Part shown: positions 26,690 to 35,940 of the stretch, one piece after another
How positions within the stretch are numbered: position 1 is the first letter of the stretch
How the letters are laid out: each line of letters begins with the position of its first letter
NCBI GenBank assembly: GCA_964540105.1
Contig: CAZILL010000001.1
Location: forward strand, 434,001 to 498,000
Direction: 5' to 3'
Length of the DNA stretch: 64,000 bases
Origin: DATKJY01 sp964540105
GTDB lineage: Bacteria > Zixibacteria > MSB-5A5 > GN15 > FEB-12
Notes under the pieces: generated by a model
Databases searched by the model: none
Told to the model about the DNA's origin: nothing
The model's input: only the letters and a program-made list of their open reading frames with translations
Program-made: the position numbers and the translations under genes

Positions 26690-27322
26690 ATGGGAACGGC
26701 GAAATCGACTCAACGGGAGGGTTTTGAGGAGGATACCCTCCCCCACCTTGAAACGCTCTGGAGGGCTGCTCATTGGCTTACCATGCGCAAGAGCTGCGCT
26801 GAAGATCTGGTGCTAAGAGCGATGACACGAGCCTATCGCACCTGGCACGCTTCCACTGACACGGTTAGTACCAAGGCGAGACTCTTCAGGATTCTGTGCA
26901 TGGAATTTGATCACGCCGACTACCCCGGGTATCAACCCGACCGATCTCTTCTGGAGAATGGCAAGAGTGCTCCGGATGACGGCAATGGCAATGGACGCCA
27001 TTCGTTTGTGTCAATTAAACCCGAGGAACTGCCGGTGCTCTTGTTGAACTCGGATGTTTCCGTCAAAGGAGCACTTGCCGGTCTCAGTGTGCAATCTCGA
27101 TTTATCTTGATATTGCGCATGCGAGAACGGTTTTCATACGAAGACATTTCCTACATAACGGGCCTCCACAGGGACTCGGTAAAATCGATTCTCGAGAGGT
27201 TTCGCAGAGTGATTCCTCGATATCTCGTACTGAAGGGCAACGGTTTCATGGGCACGGGAAATGAACGTACCAGACTCAGGGTGCGCATGGCGTCGTCTGA
27301 CGACAGCCAGGGTCGAGGATAA
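26690..27322 (+). CDS. ECF-like sigma-70 family factor
   Basis: 210 residues. An N-terminal region-2-like helix set (LETLWRAAHWLTMRKSCAEDLV, RAMTRAYRTW) and a C-terminal region-4-like helix-turn-helix (LSVQSRFILILRMRERFSYEDISYI, then LHRDSVKSILERFRR) match ECF sigma factors. The linker is long and Gly/Asn-rich. The region-2 core is divergent, so promoter melting ability is not certain. It ends 5 bases before the radical SAM gene, with which it is surely co-transcribed. No anti-sigma gene is adjacent. Confidence 0.82.
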   Translation: MGTAKSTQREGFEEDTLPHLETLWRAAHWLTMRKSCAEDLVLRAMTRAYRTWHASTDTVSTKARLFRILCMEFDHADYPGYQPDRSLLENGKSAPDDGNGNGRHSFVSIKPEELPVLLLNSDVSVKGALAGLSVQSRFILILRMRERFSYEDISYITGLHRDSVKSILERFRRVIPRYLVLKGNGFMGTGNERTRLRVRMASSDDSQGRG

Positions 27323-27327
27323 CCGCC

Positions 27328-28887
27328 ATGCGCCGACTCTCCATCGGCATCATCGACCTCGTGGCCAAGGCTCCGACCAGGACCATGTGGATGCGTGTCA
27401 TGGGGGCCAACTTCGCGAGCATCATGCCGCAGGTCGTGGCAACATGGTGCGAAGAACAAGGGCATGCTGTCACCTTTGTCACATATACAGGTCGGGAGCA
27501 ACTCATCGACGAATTGCCGATTGGAGTCGACCTCGTCTTCATCAGTTCGTTCACAGAAGCCGCTCTGTTGTCCTATGCGCTCAGCAATCTGTTGCGATCT
27601 CGGGGCGCGATCACCGCTCTTGGAGGGCCACATGCTCGCTGTTATCCGCAAGATGCGCAGAAGTACTTTGACTATGTGCTGGGCTTCACAGACGAGGCGC
27701 TGATCCGGGAAGTGCTTGACGATTGTGAACAACACCGTCCCATTGGTATGCATCTATCAGCTGAACGTCATCCAGTCCAACTGCCCGGTGTGAGCAGGCG
27801 ATGGAAATTCATGGAGCAGACGCTGCGGAAAGCGCCAATGATCAAGATCGTGCCGCTCTTGAGCAGCTTGGGGTGTCCGTATTCCTGTGACTTCTGCATT
27901 GACTCATCAGTCCCCTATCAACCGTTGGACGCAACTGAGATGAAGCATGACTTGAGTTTTCTTCTCGGCAAATTGAAGCACCCCCGAGTAGCCTGGCATG
28001 ATCCCAACTTTGGTGTCCAATTCGACCGGAGTATGGACGCCATTGAGGAAGTAGTACCACCTGGTCGAATCGACTTCATTGCGGAATCCACTCTGTCGCT
28101 GCTCTCCGAGTCCCGGGTGAAGAGACTTGAGCGAAATGGCTTCAAGGCGTTGTTGCCCGGAATTGAATCGTGGTTCGAGTTAGGGAAGAAATCGAGCACA
28201 GGTGTGACAACCGGCATGGAGAAGGTCAAGAAGGTTTCCGACCATGTGAACATGATACTTCAACATATCCCGTATGTGCAAACGAATCATATTTTCGGAC
28301 TCGAAGGTGATGAAGGACGGGCGCCGTTTGAACTTACCAAGAGGTTTCTGGAACTTACGCCGGGTGCCTTTCCGGCTTACTCAATGCTCTCAGCTTTCGG
28401 GCAAGCCGCTCCCCAGAATCTCGAATTTCAGCGAGCAGGTCGAGTTCTACCGTTTCCATATCATTTCCTCAGCAATATTCAGATGAACATCAAACCGAAG
28501 AACTATTCATGGCCGGAATTCTACGACCGGCTCATTGACGTAACGAGGTACTCCTATTCTCCTCGTTTGATAATCCGACGGTTCTTGGCAAATGGTGAGA
28601 CAATACCTAGGTGGCTAAACATCGTTCGCGGACTATCGTCCGAGCGTTTTGGCCGGGTTGCCTACTTTACTGAGATGAGAAGTCGACTGGCAAATGACCG
28701 GCCGTTTCGACGATTCTTCGAACAAGAGACGGAGGAAATTCCGAATTACTTCATGGACAGGATCCGTCGGGATCTCGGCCAGTTCTGGGATTGGTTGCCA
28801 GCAGGCGCAATTCGCCATGATCCGAACGCCTTCTTGCGATCCACGGAGAAGCTCGTTCCGCGCACCGCAATTCAGAGGACAGCATAG
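27328..28887 (+). CDS. B12-binding-type radical SAM protein
   Basis: 519 residues. The N-terminal part (about 1-130) has a cobalamin-binding-like Rossmann pattern (VDLVFISSFTEAAL, ALGGPHARCYP). The radical SAM core carries the cluster motif CPYSCDFC (CxxxCxxC) near residues 188-195, after IVPLLSSLG, followed by AWHDPNFGV and GIESWFELGKKSS. Such enzymes methylate or rearrange unreactive carbons or lipids. The substrate is unknown. The C-terminal 150 residues are helix-rich and not assigned. It is the last large gene of the response-regulator/sigma run. Confidence 0.88.
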   Translation: MRRLSIGIIDLVAKAPTRTMWMRVMGANFASIMPQVVATWCEEQGHAVTFVTYTGREQLIDELPIGVDLVFISSFTEAALLSYALSNLLRSRGAITALGGPHARCYPQDAQKYFDYVLGFTDEALIREVLDDCEQHRPIGMHLSAERHPVQLPGVSRRWKFMEQTLRKAPMIKIVPLLSSLGCPYSCDFCIDSSVPYQPLDATEMKHDLSFLLGKLKHPRVAWHDPNFGVQFDRSMDAIEEVVPPGRIDFIAESTLSLLSESRVKRLERNGFKALLPGIESWFELGKKSSTGVTTGMEKVKKVSDHVNMILQHIPYVQTNHIFGLEGDEGRAPFELTKRFLELTPGAFPAYSMLSAFGQAAPQNLEFQRAGRVLPFPYHFLSNIQMNIKPKNYSWPEFYDRLIDVTRYSYSPRLIIRRFLANGETIPRWLNIVRGLSSERFGRVAYFTEMRSRLANDRPFRRFFEQETEEIPNYFMDRIRRDLGQFWDWLPAGAIRHDPNAFLRSTEKLVPRTAIQRTA

Positions 28888-28921
28888 AATCATGTATTGC
28901 CAGCAAGAAAGGAGGCACACG

Positions 28922-29041
28922 ATGGGTGACAAAGGCGGGAAGAAGGACAAAGATAAAGAGCAGAAGCAGAAGAAGAGCAAACACGATCAAGTGGAAAAGG
29001 CAAGGCAGGATAAGCAGCCGAAAAGGGACCCAGTGAAATGA
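28922..29041 (+). CDS. 39-residue lysine-rich small protein
   Basis: The start is ATG 28922, placed by a very strong ribosome site (AAAGGAGG, eight bases upstream). The peptide starts MGDKGGKKDKDKEQK and is about one third Lys with Gln, Asp and Glu, and no hydrophobic residues beyond a Val or two. It is probably an unstructured nucleic-acid- or surface-associated peptide. Small proteins with this opening occur in many uncultivated genomes, with function unknown. It ends before the bidirectional terminator at 29146-29172. Confidence 0.75.
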   Translation: MGDKGGKKDKDKEQKQKKSKHDQVEKARQDKQPKRDPVK

Positions 29042-29145
29042 ATGTGGATTCTGCTGGCAGGCGCAGGCTCCGGACAGCGCGGATTGTACGTAGTTGCTCG
29101 TTGTGCTTGCGCGGCCAGACAACGCTCGCCAATGCCATACGCTAC

Positions 29146-29172
29146 AAGGAGACCGGTCCGACCGGTCTCCTT
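29146..29172. terminator. bidirectional terminator-like hairpin
   Basis: A perfect twelve-base-pair stem, AAGGAGACCGGT with ACCGGTCTCCTT, has a three-base loop. It lies between the convergent Lys-rich peptide gene and the RRM gene. Confidence 0.8.
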
Positions 29173-29220
29173 GAGTATCAACCCTGAGGTAAGGTTTCCT
29201 ATGACCTGATAATGACGGAA

Positions 29221-29511
29221 TTAGTACACTTTACGGTAGCCATTGCCGCCGCTGCGGTTGCCGCTTTCTTCACGGGATTTTGCTTGGTTGACGTTTAGCG
29301 CGCGTCCGTTCATCTCACGACCGTTGAGCCCGCTGATGGCAGCAGTCGCTTCGTTCGTTGCCGGCATCTCGACAAACCCGAACCCTTTGGGTTGGCCGCT
29401 GTCCTTGTCGGTGATGATCTTAATCGAAGAGACCTCACCGAACGCCTTGAAGGACTGGCGTAACTGATCTTCGGTCGTTTCGAACGACATGTTTCCTACG
29501 TAGATATTCAC
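29221..29511 (-). CDS. RRM RNA-binding protein
   Basis: The start is taken as GTG 29511 (MNIYVGNMSF) because GGAG lies six bases upstream. ATG 29523 adds four residues. The 96-residue protein is a single RNA recognition motif with RNP2 IYVGNM and RNP1 KGFGFVEM, followed by a Gly/Asn/Arg-rich tail (SGNRSGGNGYRKVY). Such bacterial RRM proteins bind single-stranded RNA and are often cold-induced. It is convergent with the Lys-rich peptide. The 270 bases upstream hold no gene before repeat copy B. Confidence 0.93.
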   Translation of the reverse strand: MNIYVGNMSFETTEDQLRQSFKAFGEVSSIKIITDKDSGQPKGFGFVEMPATNEATAAISGLNGREMNGRALNVNQAKSREESGNRSGGNGYRKVY

Positions 29512-29782
29512 TCTACACTCCATTCTTGCTGGTCCTGATGGTGCTGATCTCGTTGAGAGTTCAATCACTTCAGAACAGCCAATACACTGCGCATGATCGC
29601 GCGATTAATTCGAGAAAACGTTTTAGCGGAGAGTTGCAGATTAAGACAAGACTTCGATAAAGGCAGAGCTCAAATCAACATTAACACAACATTATACATA
29701 AGGGGTCGCCGAAAACCTACTGTTATATTCGACTGCGGTCCATCGTTGAAAGTGGTCTCGGGATGCATGGAGAGAGGAAAAC

Positions 29783-29991
29783 GGTCACGATTTGGCCTCA
29801 ATGACCCGTAAGTCTTTGTCCCACATAGCGAGTCGGAGGCTCGATGCCCCCTCTATTGATATAACTCATTATGGTTCAGTAGATTATAGGGGCACCGGGG
29901 TGGTGTGCCCCCTTACCCATGGCGTTTGTAAGTGTATTTCCGGCAACAACCCGGAATAACTGGCAATCAAGAACGTAAGGATTTGGTCACG
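29783..29991 (+). repeat. att-like repeat, copy B (degenerate core)
   Basis: Arm GGTCACGATTTGG (29783), spacer with TGTCCCACATAGCGAGTC, degenerate core GGAGGCTCGATGCCCCCTC (29835-29853) that has lost ACCTCCA, ATATAACTCATTA, a hairpin with stem GGGGCACC/GGTGTGCCCC, then TTTCCGGCAACAACCCGGAATAA and the distal arm ATTTGGTCAC (ends 29990). The hairpin sequence differs from copies A and D but its position and pairing are kept. Confidence 0.8.
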
Positions 29992-30032
29992 CAGGATTTT
30001 GTGAACTGGACAAGCATGTCCACTACATCTGA

Positions 30033-31229
30033 TTAGTTCTTGCTCACTCTTTCGAATACGCGCATGAAATTCCCCCCGAGAATTCTCGCAATGTCTTTGT
30101 CGGAATAGCCGCGGCGAACAAGTTCCTTGGTGATGTTTGGAAGTTTCGAACAGTCTTCTACTCCGATTGGGACACTCGGAATACCATCAAAATCGGAACC
30201 AAGTGCAACATGATCAGGGCCGACCAGTTTCACGATGTAGTCAATATGATTCACCAGGGTTTCGACGTTGATGTTTAGGCGCTTCTCAGCACTATCCGCG
30301 GGTGCATAGATCGGAGCTGTTGCCTTATCGAGCGCCTCGCGGTCATTTCCATATAGCGCTTCAATAGAGTCCAATTCCCGCTTGTGGGGACCAATGATAG
30401 AATCTTCGATTCGCCTCACGTCAGCCGACAGGTACGCGTTCCAGAAATTGACCCCAATCACACCGCCATTGTTCGCAATTGCCTTGATCTGATCATCGGT
30501 CAGATTTCGATCATGAGGACAAATGGCATGAACGCACGAATGCGACGCTATTACCGGCGCAGTAGTGATTTTCAGCACCTCTTCGACTGCTTCCTTGGAT
30601 GCATGTGAAACATCGATAATCATCCCGAGCCGGTTCATCTCCCGCACTACTGCCTTACCGAACTCAGTCAACCCGTGAAACGCCGGAGCGGTATCGGCCG
30701 ACGAAATGCACCAATCGCTCGAGGCAGTGTGCGTGAGTGTCATGTAGCGAACGCCTCGGTCATAGAAGTGCCTGAGATTTTCAAGCGTGTCGGCGATTGC
30801 CACGCCGTTTTCAATTCCGATAAACGCTGCGATCTTCCCCGAACTAATTAATGTTCTTGCCTGCCTCGCCGTGATACAGATTGCGATTGTGTCCGGGTGG
30901 CGCTTGATACTTGCTTCTAACGAATCAATCAGCAGATCGACTGTCGGACGGCACTTCTCTTTGGGTGTGTTGGTAGGGAGCCAGCACGCAAACACTTGCA
31001 GATCAACGCCGCCTTCTTTCAGACGGGGAAGGTCCATGTGACCAGTGGTGTCACGTTTGGAGAAATCAAAGCCGTCTCTTAGTCTGAGAGGCGTATCAGA
31101 ATGCAAATCCGTGACAATGGCCTTCGTGTGGATTTCGCGATAGTCGCGACTTGTATTGCCGCCGTGCACCCGGCAACCAAGTAAGAGTGCGGTTAGAGAT
31201 AGCCATGCCAACAGGAGTTTGGTCTGCAT
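30033..31229 (-). CDS. M19 membrane dipeptidase lipoprotein
   Basis: The start is ATG 31229, which gives a lipoprotein signal MQTKLLLAWLSLTALLLGC (lipobox LLGC). An upstream frame reaching 31376 has no signal. The 398-residue product shows M19 dipeptidase motifs: DLHSDTPLRL (metal ligands), FIGIENG, YMTLTHTASSDWC, IIDVSHASKEAVEE, ASHSCVHAICPHDRNL and ALGSDFDGI. These zinc enzymes cut dipeptides, including D-residues and beta-lactam analogues. It is probably anchored to the inner or outer membrane. It is divergent from the kinase gene. Confidence 0.95.
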   Translation of the reverse strand: MQTKLLLAWLSLTALLLGCRVHGGNTSRDYREIHTKAIVTDLHSDTPLRLRDGFDFSKRDTTGHMDLPRLKEGGVDLQVFACWLPTNTPKEKCRPTVDLLIDSLEASIKRHPDTIAICITARQARTLISSGKIAAFIGIENGVAIADTLENLRHFYDRGVRYMTLTHTASSDWCISSADTAPAFHGLTEFGKAVVREMNRLGMIIDVSHASKEAVEEVLKITTAPVIASHSCVHAICPHDRNLTDDQIKAIANNGGVIGVNFWNAYLSADVRRIEDSIIGPHKRELDSIEALYGNDREALDKATAPIYAPADSAEKRLNINVETLVNHIDYIVKLVGPDHVALGSDFDGIPSVPIGVEDCSKLPNITKELVRRGYSDKDIARILGGNFMRVFERVSKN

Positions 31230-31419
31230 AGTGAATAGATAGTTTGCGAAGGCGTGGCAAGCAATCTGTAAGTGGCTACAGTTTGACCCGGAGGTGGCCG
31301 GGCTGCTCGCCGGCCGTCTCCTTAATCCATTGCCCTTAATGTCTACAACTCCTATTTTGTAAAAAGCCTTTGACAACAGGCGGAGTCAAGACCGCCACAA
31401 ACCGGGATGTTTGTCGAAT

Positions 31420-34089
31420 ATGCAGGATAGCGACTCAGACGACATTACCCGAATGCACTTTCAGCTGGCGAACGACACCATAATCGGGCACTACCGGATC
31501 ATCGAGAAGATCGGCGCCGGCGGCATGGGCGAGGTGTACCTGGCGGAGGATATAAACCTCGGTCGGCAAATCGCTATCAAGGTATTGCCGGACATGTTCG
31601 GCAGTGACCAGGAGCGCCTGGCGCGATTCGAGCGCGAGGCCAAACTGCTCGCCTCACTGAATCACCCCAACCTGGCCACTATTCACGGTCTGGATAATGT
31701 GCAAGGAAAGCGGCTCCTTGTCATGGAGCTGGTCGAAGGAGAAACGCTTGCCGAGCGGATTGCCAAAGGACCGCTGCCTGTCGATGAAGCCTTGGAGATA
31801 TTCCGCCAAATAGCAGCAGGGATAGAAGCAGCTCACGAGAAAGGGATCATCCATCGAGATTTGAAGCCGGCCAACATCAAGATCACGCCTGAGGGCAAGG
31901 TCAAGATTCTAGATTTCGGTTTAGCAAAGGCTCTTCAGGGTGAATCAGCTGCAACTGATTTAGCCAACTCACCGACAATAACCGAAAACATGACTCGCGC
32001 CGGGGTTATTCTGGGGACAGCCGCCTACATGAGTCCCGAGCAGGCCAAAGGGAAGTCAGTCGACAAGCGCACCGACATCTGGGCATTCGGCTGTATTTTG
32101 TTCGAGTGTCTAACTGGCGCACGAGCCTTTGAGGGAGAGACCACATCCGAGACACTGGCGGCAGTTCTGCGTGGAGAGCCCGATTGGGAAGAACTGCCTG
32201 CTCAGACTCCGTCGCACATCAAGACACTGCTACATCGATGCTTGCATAAAGACATCAGCCGCCGCTTGCGTGACATTGGCGATGCCTTGCTTGAAGCACC
32301 TGATTCCGTGGCGCTTTCCGAAGTCACGCGAGCGCGCGGCCACCGGTGGCGCACCGTGATTCCATGGGTAGTCTTCGCGCTCATGGTTGTAGTTGCCGGC
32401 TACATCTGGTACACAGGCGGAGGGAAACAATCGACCGATCCAAAACCCATCTATACTTCCGTCAATCCACCCGAGAATTCGGTCGGGTGCTTCCGGGATG
32501 GAGTTGCGCTGTCTCCCGACGGAAGCAAGCTTGCGTTTGTGTCGCTTTCCTCGAAAGGTGAGCGTCTGGTATGGGTTCGTTCGTTCAATCGGTCCGACGC
32601 CGTGCCCCTGGTCGGCACTGACGGCGCGAATTATCCCTTCTGGTCACCGGACAACAAGCACATTGCCTTCTACGCGGGCGGCTGGCTAAAACGGGTGGCG
32701 GCAGAGGGTGGGCAGGTGCAGAAACTTTGTCGGGCCACATTGTCTGGCATCTGGGGCGGTAGCTGGGGGAGCGCGGGGAGCATACTCTTTTGCGACGCGG
32801 GTTTCGGTGTTTCGACGGTAGCTGAGACCGGCGGCGACCCCGTGGCCATTCCTGGCGGCAAACAACCGGGTTTTCCCTGTTTCTTACCCGATGGCAAACG
32901 ATTTCTATATACCAAGTTTGCAAGTTCTGGAGACTATTCGCTCTATCTTTCTTCGCTTGGTGAACCAGGGCTCGGCAGAGAGCTGAGCGGTACAGCCGGG
33001 GTGTATCGTGCGGAGTGGGTTCCGCCTGACAGGCTTGTCATCTTCCGCGAATCCGATCGCTCCCTTTCCACCCAGCGGATAGATCTGTCCGCTTGCACAA
33101 CCGTTGGTTCTCAGCACCTATTGACAGAACCAGTGCCATCTTCAGCCGGGTGGCCGAGTTTCAGCGTGTCTCAAACCGGGATGTTGACTTTTGTCGTCAA
33201 TCCTCCGGAGGCCAGCAACGATGTGGCATGTCGCTTGATCTGGCTGGACCGTAAGGGAAATCTCCTGGGATATCTCGGGGATGTCGGCGGGTATTGGTGG
33301 GCACAGATCTCCCCCGACGGTCGGCGTGTCATCTGCAACCCCGATGATGATGTCTGGGTCTTTGAAGTGGCCTCGGGTTTAATTAGACGAGTAACTAATG
33401 AAATGCTCTCTGGGTCTAACACAGTGACTCCGATATGGTCTCCACAAAGTGACCGGATCATGGCCTACGTAGGGCCAGAAGATGTAGTTAAAGAGTACTC
33501 GCTATCGGGTGGGGCTTCGAGAGAAGTCTTCTCGGATTCTCTTGCAACGGCTCCATTGACGGACTGGTCGCAAGACGGAAAGTACATTCTTTGCGACGGT
33601 TATGAATCAGGAGGAAACTCAGGCGACGTAATGTATATTGATTTCGCTACGCGCCAAATCAGACCATTCTTCCCCACACGTGCTTACGAGCAAGGCGGGC
33701 ACTTCTCGCCCGATAGCCGTTGGGTGGCCTATGTTTCGAATGAAACAGGCTCGGATGAGGTTTACATCCGGTCGTTTCCGGATGGCACGCACGTCAAGCG
33801 AGTTTCATATGCAGGCGGCATGCACCCTCGCTGGCGGGCAGACGGTAAAGAGCTGTTCTTCCTCGCACCCGGTTGGACCGTCATGTCAGCAGGGGTGACA
33901 TTCCAGCCAGAAATGGAGATCAGCACGCCGGTGGCGCTTTTTCAGACCATCATGGCTGACATCGTTCAGGGCACCCACTCGCCATACGATGTGACCCCGG
34001 ACGGCCAGCGGTTTCTGGTGATTTCGCCGCAGACGAAACCGATCCCGCTGACTTTGGTCCAGAATTGGCAAGCACTTGTTGATCGGTAG
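31420..34089 (+). CDS. Ser/Thr protein kinase with TolB/PD40-like propeller
   Basis: About 889 residues from ATG 31420 (an upstream TTG at 31411 is possible; neither has a clear ribosome site). The cytoplasmic PKN-type kinase domain has glycine loop IGAGGMGEVYLAE, the ATP Lys in AIKVL, the catalytic loop HRDLKPANIK, DFGLAKAL and MSPEQAKGKS. One membrane helix follows (WVVFALMVVVAGYIW, about residue 325). The rest, outside the membrane, is a six- to eight-bladed WD40/TolB-like propeller with LSPDGSKLAF, SPDNKHIAFYAGG and FSPDSRWVAYVSNETG repeats. This is a common receptor-kinase layout in FCB and acidobacterial genomes. The ligand is unknown. Confidence 0.94.
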   Translation: MQDSDSDDITRMHFQLANDTIIGHYRIIEKIGAGGMGEVYLAEDINLGRQIAIKVLPDMFGSDQERLARFEREAKLLASLNHPNLATIHGLDNVQGKRLLVMELVEGETLAERIAKGPLPVDEALEIFRQIAAGIEAAHEKGIIHRDLKPANIKITPEGKVKILDFGLAKALQGESAATDLANSPTITENMTRAGVILGTAAYMSPEQAKGKSVDKRTDIWAFGCILFECLTGARAFEGETTSETLAAVLRGEPDWEELPAQTPSHIKTLLHRCLHKDISRRLRDIGDALLEAPDSVALSEVTRARGHRWRTVIPWVVFALMVVVAGYIWYTGGGKQSTDPKPIYTSVNPPENSVGCFRDGVALSPDGSKLAFVSLSSKGERLVWVRSFNRSDAVPLVGTDGANYPFWSPDNKHIAFYAGGWLKRVAAEGGQVQKLCRATLSGIWGGSWGSAGSILFCDAGFGVSTVAETGGDPVAIPGGKQPGFPCFLPDGKRFLYTKFASSGDYSLYLSSLGEPGLGRELSGTAGVYRAEWVPPDRLVIFRESDRSLSTQRIDLSACTTVGSQHLLTEPVPSSAGWPSFSVSQTGMLTFVVNPPEASNDVACRLIWLDRKGNLLGYLGDVGGYWWAQISPDGRRVICNPDDDVWVFEVASGLIRRVTNEMLSGSNTVTPIWSPQSDRIMAYVGPEDVVKEYSLSGGASREVFSDSLATAPLTDWSQDGKYILCDGYESGGNSGDVMYIDFATRQIRPFFPTRAYEQGGHFSPDSRWVAYVSNETGSDEVYIRSFPDGTHVKRVSYAGGMHPRWRADGKELFFLAPGWTVMSAGVTFQPEMEISTPVALFQTIMADIVQGTHSPYDVTPDGQRFLVISPQTKPIPLTLVQNWQALVDR

Positions 34090-34183
34090 TAGATGCTCTG
34101 TCAGGGAAGTCAGGGCACAGGGAAAGGGCTACTTTGTCGCGGATTTAGTTAGGCCATGTTAAGGCAAAGTCGGCCAAAAAAGT

Positions 34184-34260
34184 GGTCACAATTTGGTCAC
34201 AATGACTCGTAAGTCAGTGTGCCACAACGCGCGATTGGAGTTCGATTCCCCCCACCTCCA
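34184..34260 (+). repeat. att-like repeat, copy C (proximal half only)
   Basis: Arm GGTCACAATTTGGTCACA (34184), TGTGCCACAACGCG, core GGAGTTCGATTCCCCCCACC to TCCA (34237-34260). The downstream hairpin and distal arm are missing, so the copy may be a partial junction. The next 220 bases show a possible short stem GAGACT/AGTCTC but no repeat end. Confidence 0.8.
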
Positions 34261-34482
34261 TTATATTGGGTCTATGATACATATGTTAGACGAGACTCTT
34301 AAGCTCGCTCAAAGTCTCAAGTACAGCTTAACAATCCACACTCTTTGTCACTTATCAGGCCGATCCACGTCCATCCGTTTCGGCCCCGTCCGAAGTACTT
34401 TCGCGAATGAGTCTCATTAGCATTTAGTGCAACCGACTGTAATGTGGCTCTCTCTGCAGAACTAGATATAAATCACTGGCCA

Positions 34483-34620
34483 ATGTCACGCCGACAGATG
34501 GCCATCTCGGCCGGGCTGCGGCGATCCCAAAACAACAGGCGCGGATCAAAACAAGCAACCATCAAAGAGCGACAGAGGGCATACCGAAAGGCCATTGCCA
34601 TGAAGCAAACTGTGCCTTAG
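34483..34620 (+). CDS. possible 45-residue very basic peptide
   Basis: An open frame from ATG 34483 (MSRRQMAISAGLRRSQ) to TAG 34618. It is rich in Arg and Lys, like some small DNA-binding or ribosome-associated peptides, but no ribosome site is obvious and no family is recognised. It lies between repeat copy C and the hydrolase. Reported with low confidence because the rest of the 34261-34708 gap is empty. Confidence 0.3.
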   Translation: MSRRQMAISAGLRRSQNNRRGSKQATIKERQRAYRKAIAMKQTVP

Positions 34621-34708
34621 CTTGAAGAGCAATATGTCCAACTTGTTTGCTTACATACACTGCGCTGTTAAATCGGTATCCGGAGGCCAAGTGCTTCGCT
34701 TGCGCACC

Positions 34709-35839
34709 ATGAGAATACCGGTAGTGTTCCTTTTGCTTTTCTTTGCATCGAACGTGCAGGCTCAGACACCAGTTACGCTTACCATTAAGTACTCAGAATC
34801 GAAAAACGATTCGACTCTTTTCGAGCGAACAGTTCAGCATGACATTCAATCACAGACTTTCCATGTAACGGACAGATATCTATCGGGGCAGCTTGAGTCG
34901 CAGGGAGACTATCTGGTGATCGATCCCGCGGTGAAGGAGGAGTTCTGGAACTATCACCAAACGCATATCAAGCACGGGCATTTCAGGAAATGGTATGACA
35001 ATGGTCAGCTTGAGTGGGAGGGGGCGTTCGAGAATGGATTGATACAAGGTCCGGTGAAAGAATGGTACCGAAATGGACAGCTTCATTACAGTGGAAACTA
35101 TCGTAAGGGGATGCAAGAGGGTTCGTTCACATACTTCGACGAGCAAGGCAAGTTGAGATATCAGGCCGACTTTATCGACGGATCAACGGTTCAACCGGCA
35201 AGAGTCCGATACGAGTATTTGACCTATCTCCCTCAGGATTACGACAAGGACACGAGCACCAACTGGCCAACGATTATATATTTGCACGGCGGTTCCAGCC
35301 GTGGGAGTGATTTGAAACGGGTGAAGGCCACCGGAATTCCGGACAGGCTGGAAAGGGGTAAGAATATTCCCTTCATCGTTATTGCTCCGCAGTGTCCCAT
35401 TGACAAGAGGTGGGAGACAGACAACTGGTTCGACAGTCTTTACGGTGAGATTATCTCCCGATATCGAATCGATACAAACAGGATCTATCTGACAGGATTG
35501 AGCTTGGGGGGTTCGGGAACCTGGTATCTGGCGATGAAGTATCCCTCGACGTTTGCTGCGATTGCCCCTATCAGTGGCAGAACATTTAATCTCCAATTTC
35601 TATCGGATAATGTGAGCAAGTTGGCCGGAAAACCGATCTGGATATTTCATGGTAAGGACGACGAGATTGTGGACGTCTCAGAGACATACCAGATCGCGAA
35701 GCAGCTCGATCAATGCGATATTAAATATTCGCTTTCTGTTTTTGAGGGATATAGGCATTGGCAGCCGGCGTGGGAGGTGTATGCGGGTGACGAGATTTAC
35801 AACTGGTTTCTCCAGTGGAAGAGACAGCAGGTAAAATAG
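34709..35839 (+). CDS. secreted MORN-repeat/alpha-beta hydrolase fusion
   Basis: The start is ATG 34709, because the product then begins with a signal peptide (MRIPVVFLLLFFASNVQAQ). Residues about 95-150 contain three MORN-like 'antitoxin YwqK' repeats (GHFRKWYDNGQLEWEGAF, GPVKEWYRNGQLHYSGNY, GSFTYFDEQGKL). From about 170 onward an alpha/beta hydrolase of the PHB-depolymerase/phospholipase type follows: IIYLHGGSSRGSD, the nucleophile elbow GLSLGGSGTW, Asp in IFHGKDDEIVD and His in GYRHWQPAW. It is 376 residues long and acts outside the cytoplasm. The substrate is unknown. It is the only large gene of module 4. Confidence 0.85.
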   Translation: MRIPVVFLLLFFASNVQAQTPVTLTIKYSESKNDSTLFERTVQHDIQSQTFHVTDRYLSGQLESQGDYLVIDPAVKEEFWNYHQTHIKHGHFRKWYDNGQLEWEGAFENGLIQGPVKEWYRNGQLHYSGNYRKGMQEGSFTYFDEQGKLRYQADFIDGSTVQPARVRYEYLTYLPQDYDKDTSTNWPTIIYLHGGSSRGSDLKRVKATGIPDRLERGKNIPFIVIAPQCPIDKRWETDNWFDSLYGEIISRYRIDTNRIYLTGLSLGGSGTWYLAMKYPSTFAAIAPISGRTFNLQFLSDNVSKLAGKPIWIFHGKDDEIVDVSETYQIAKQLDQCDIKYSLSVFEGYRHWQPAWEVYAGDEIYNWFLQWKRQQVK

Positions 35840-35940
35840 ACCAATGTCGGATGCCTCGGAGGCCTGCGACCTGTTTCTATTCGCGAATTGCGCGGACTTG
35901 CCCAGTCCATCTTGACCACTTCGACGCTCCACAAAAGGCT

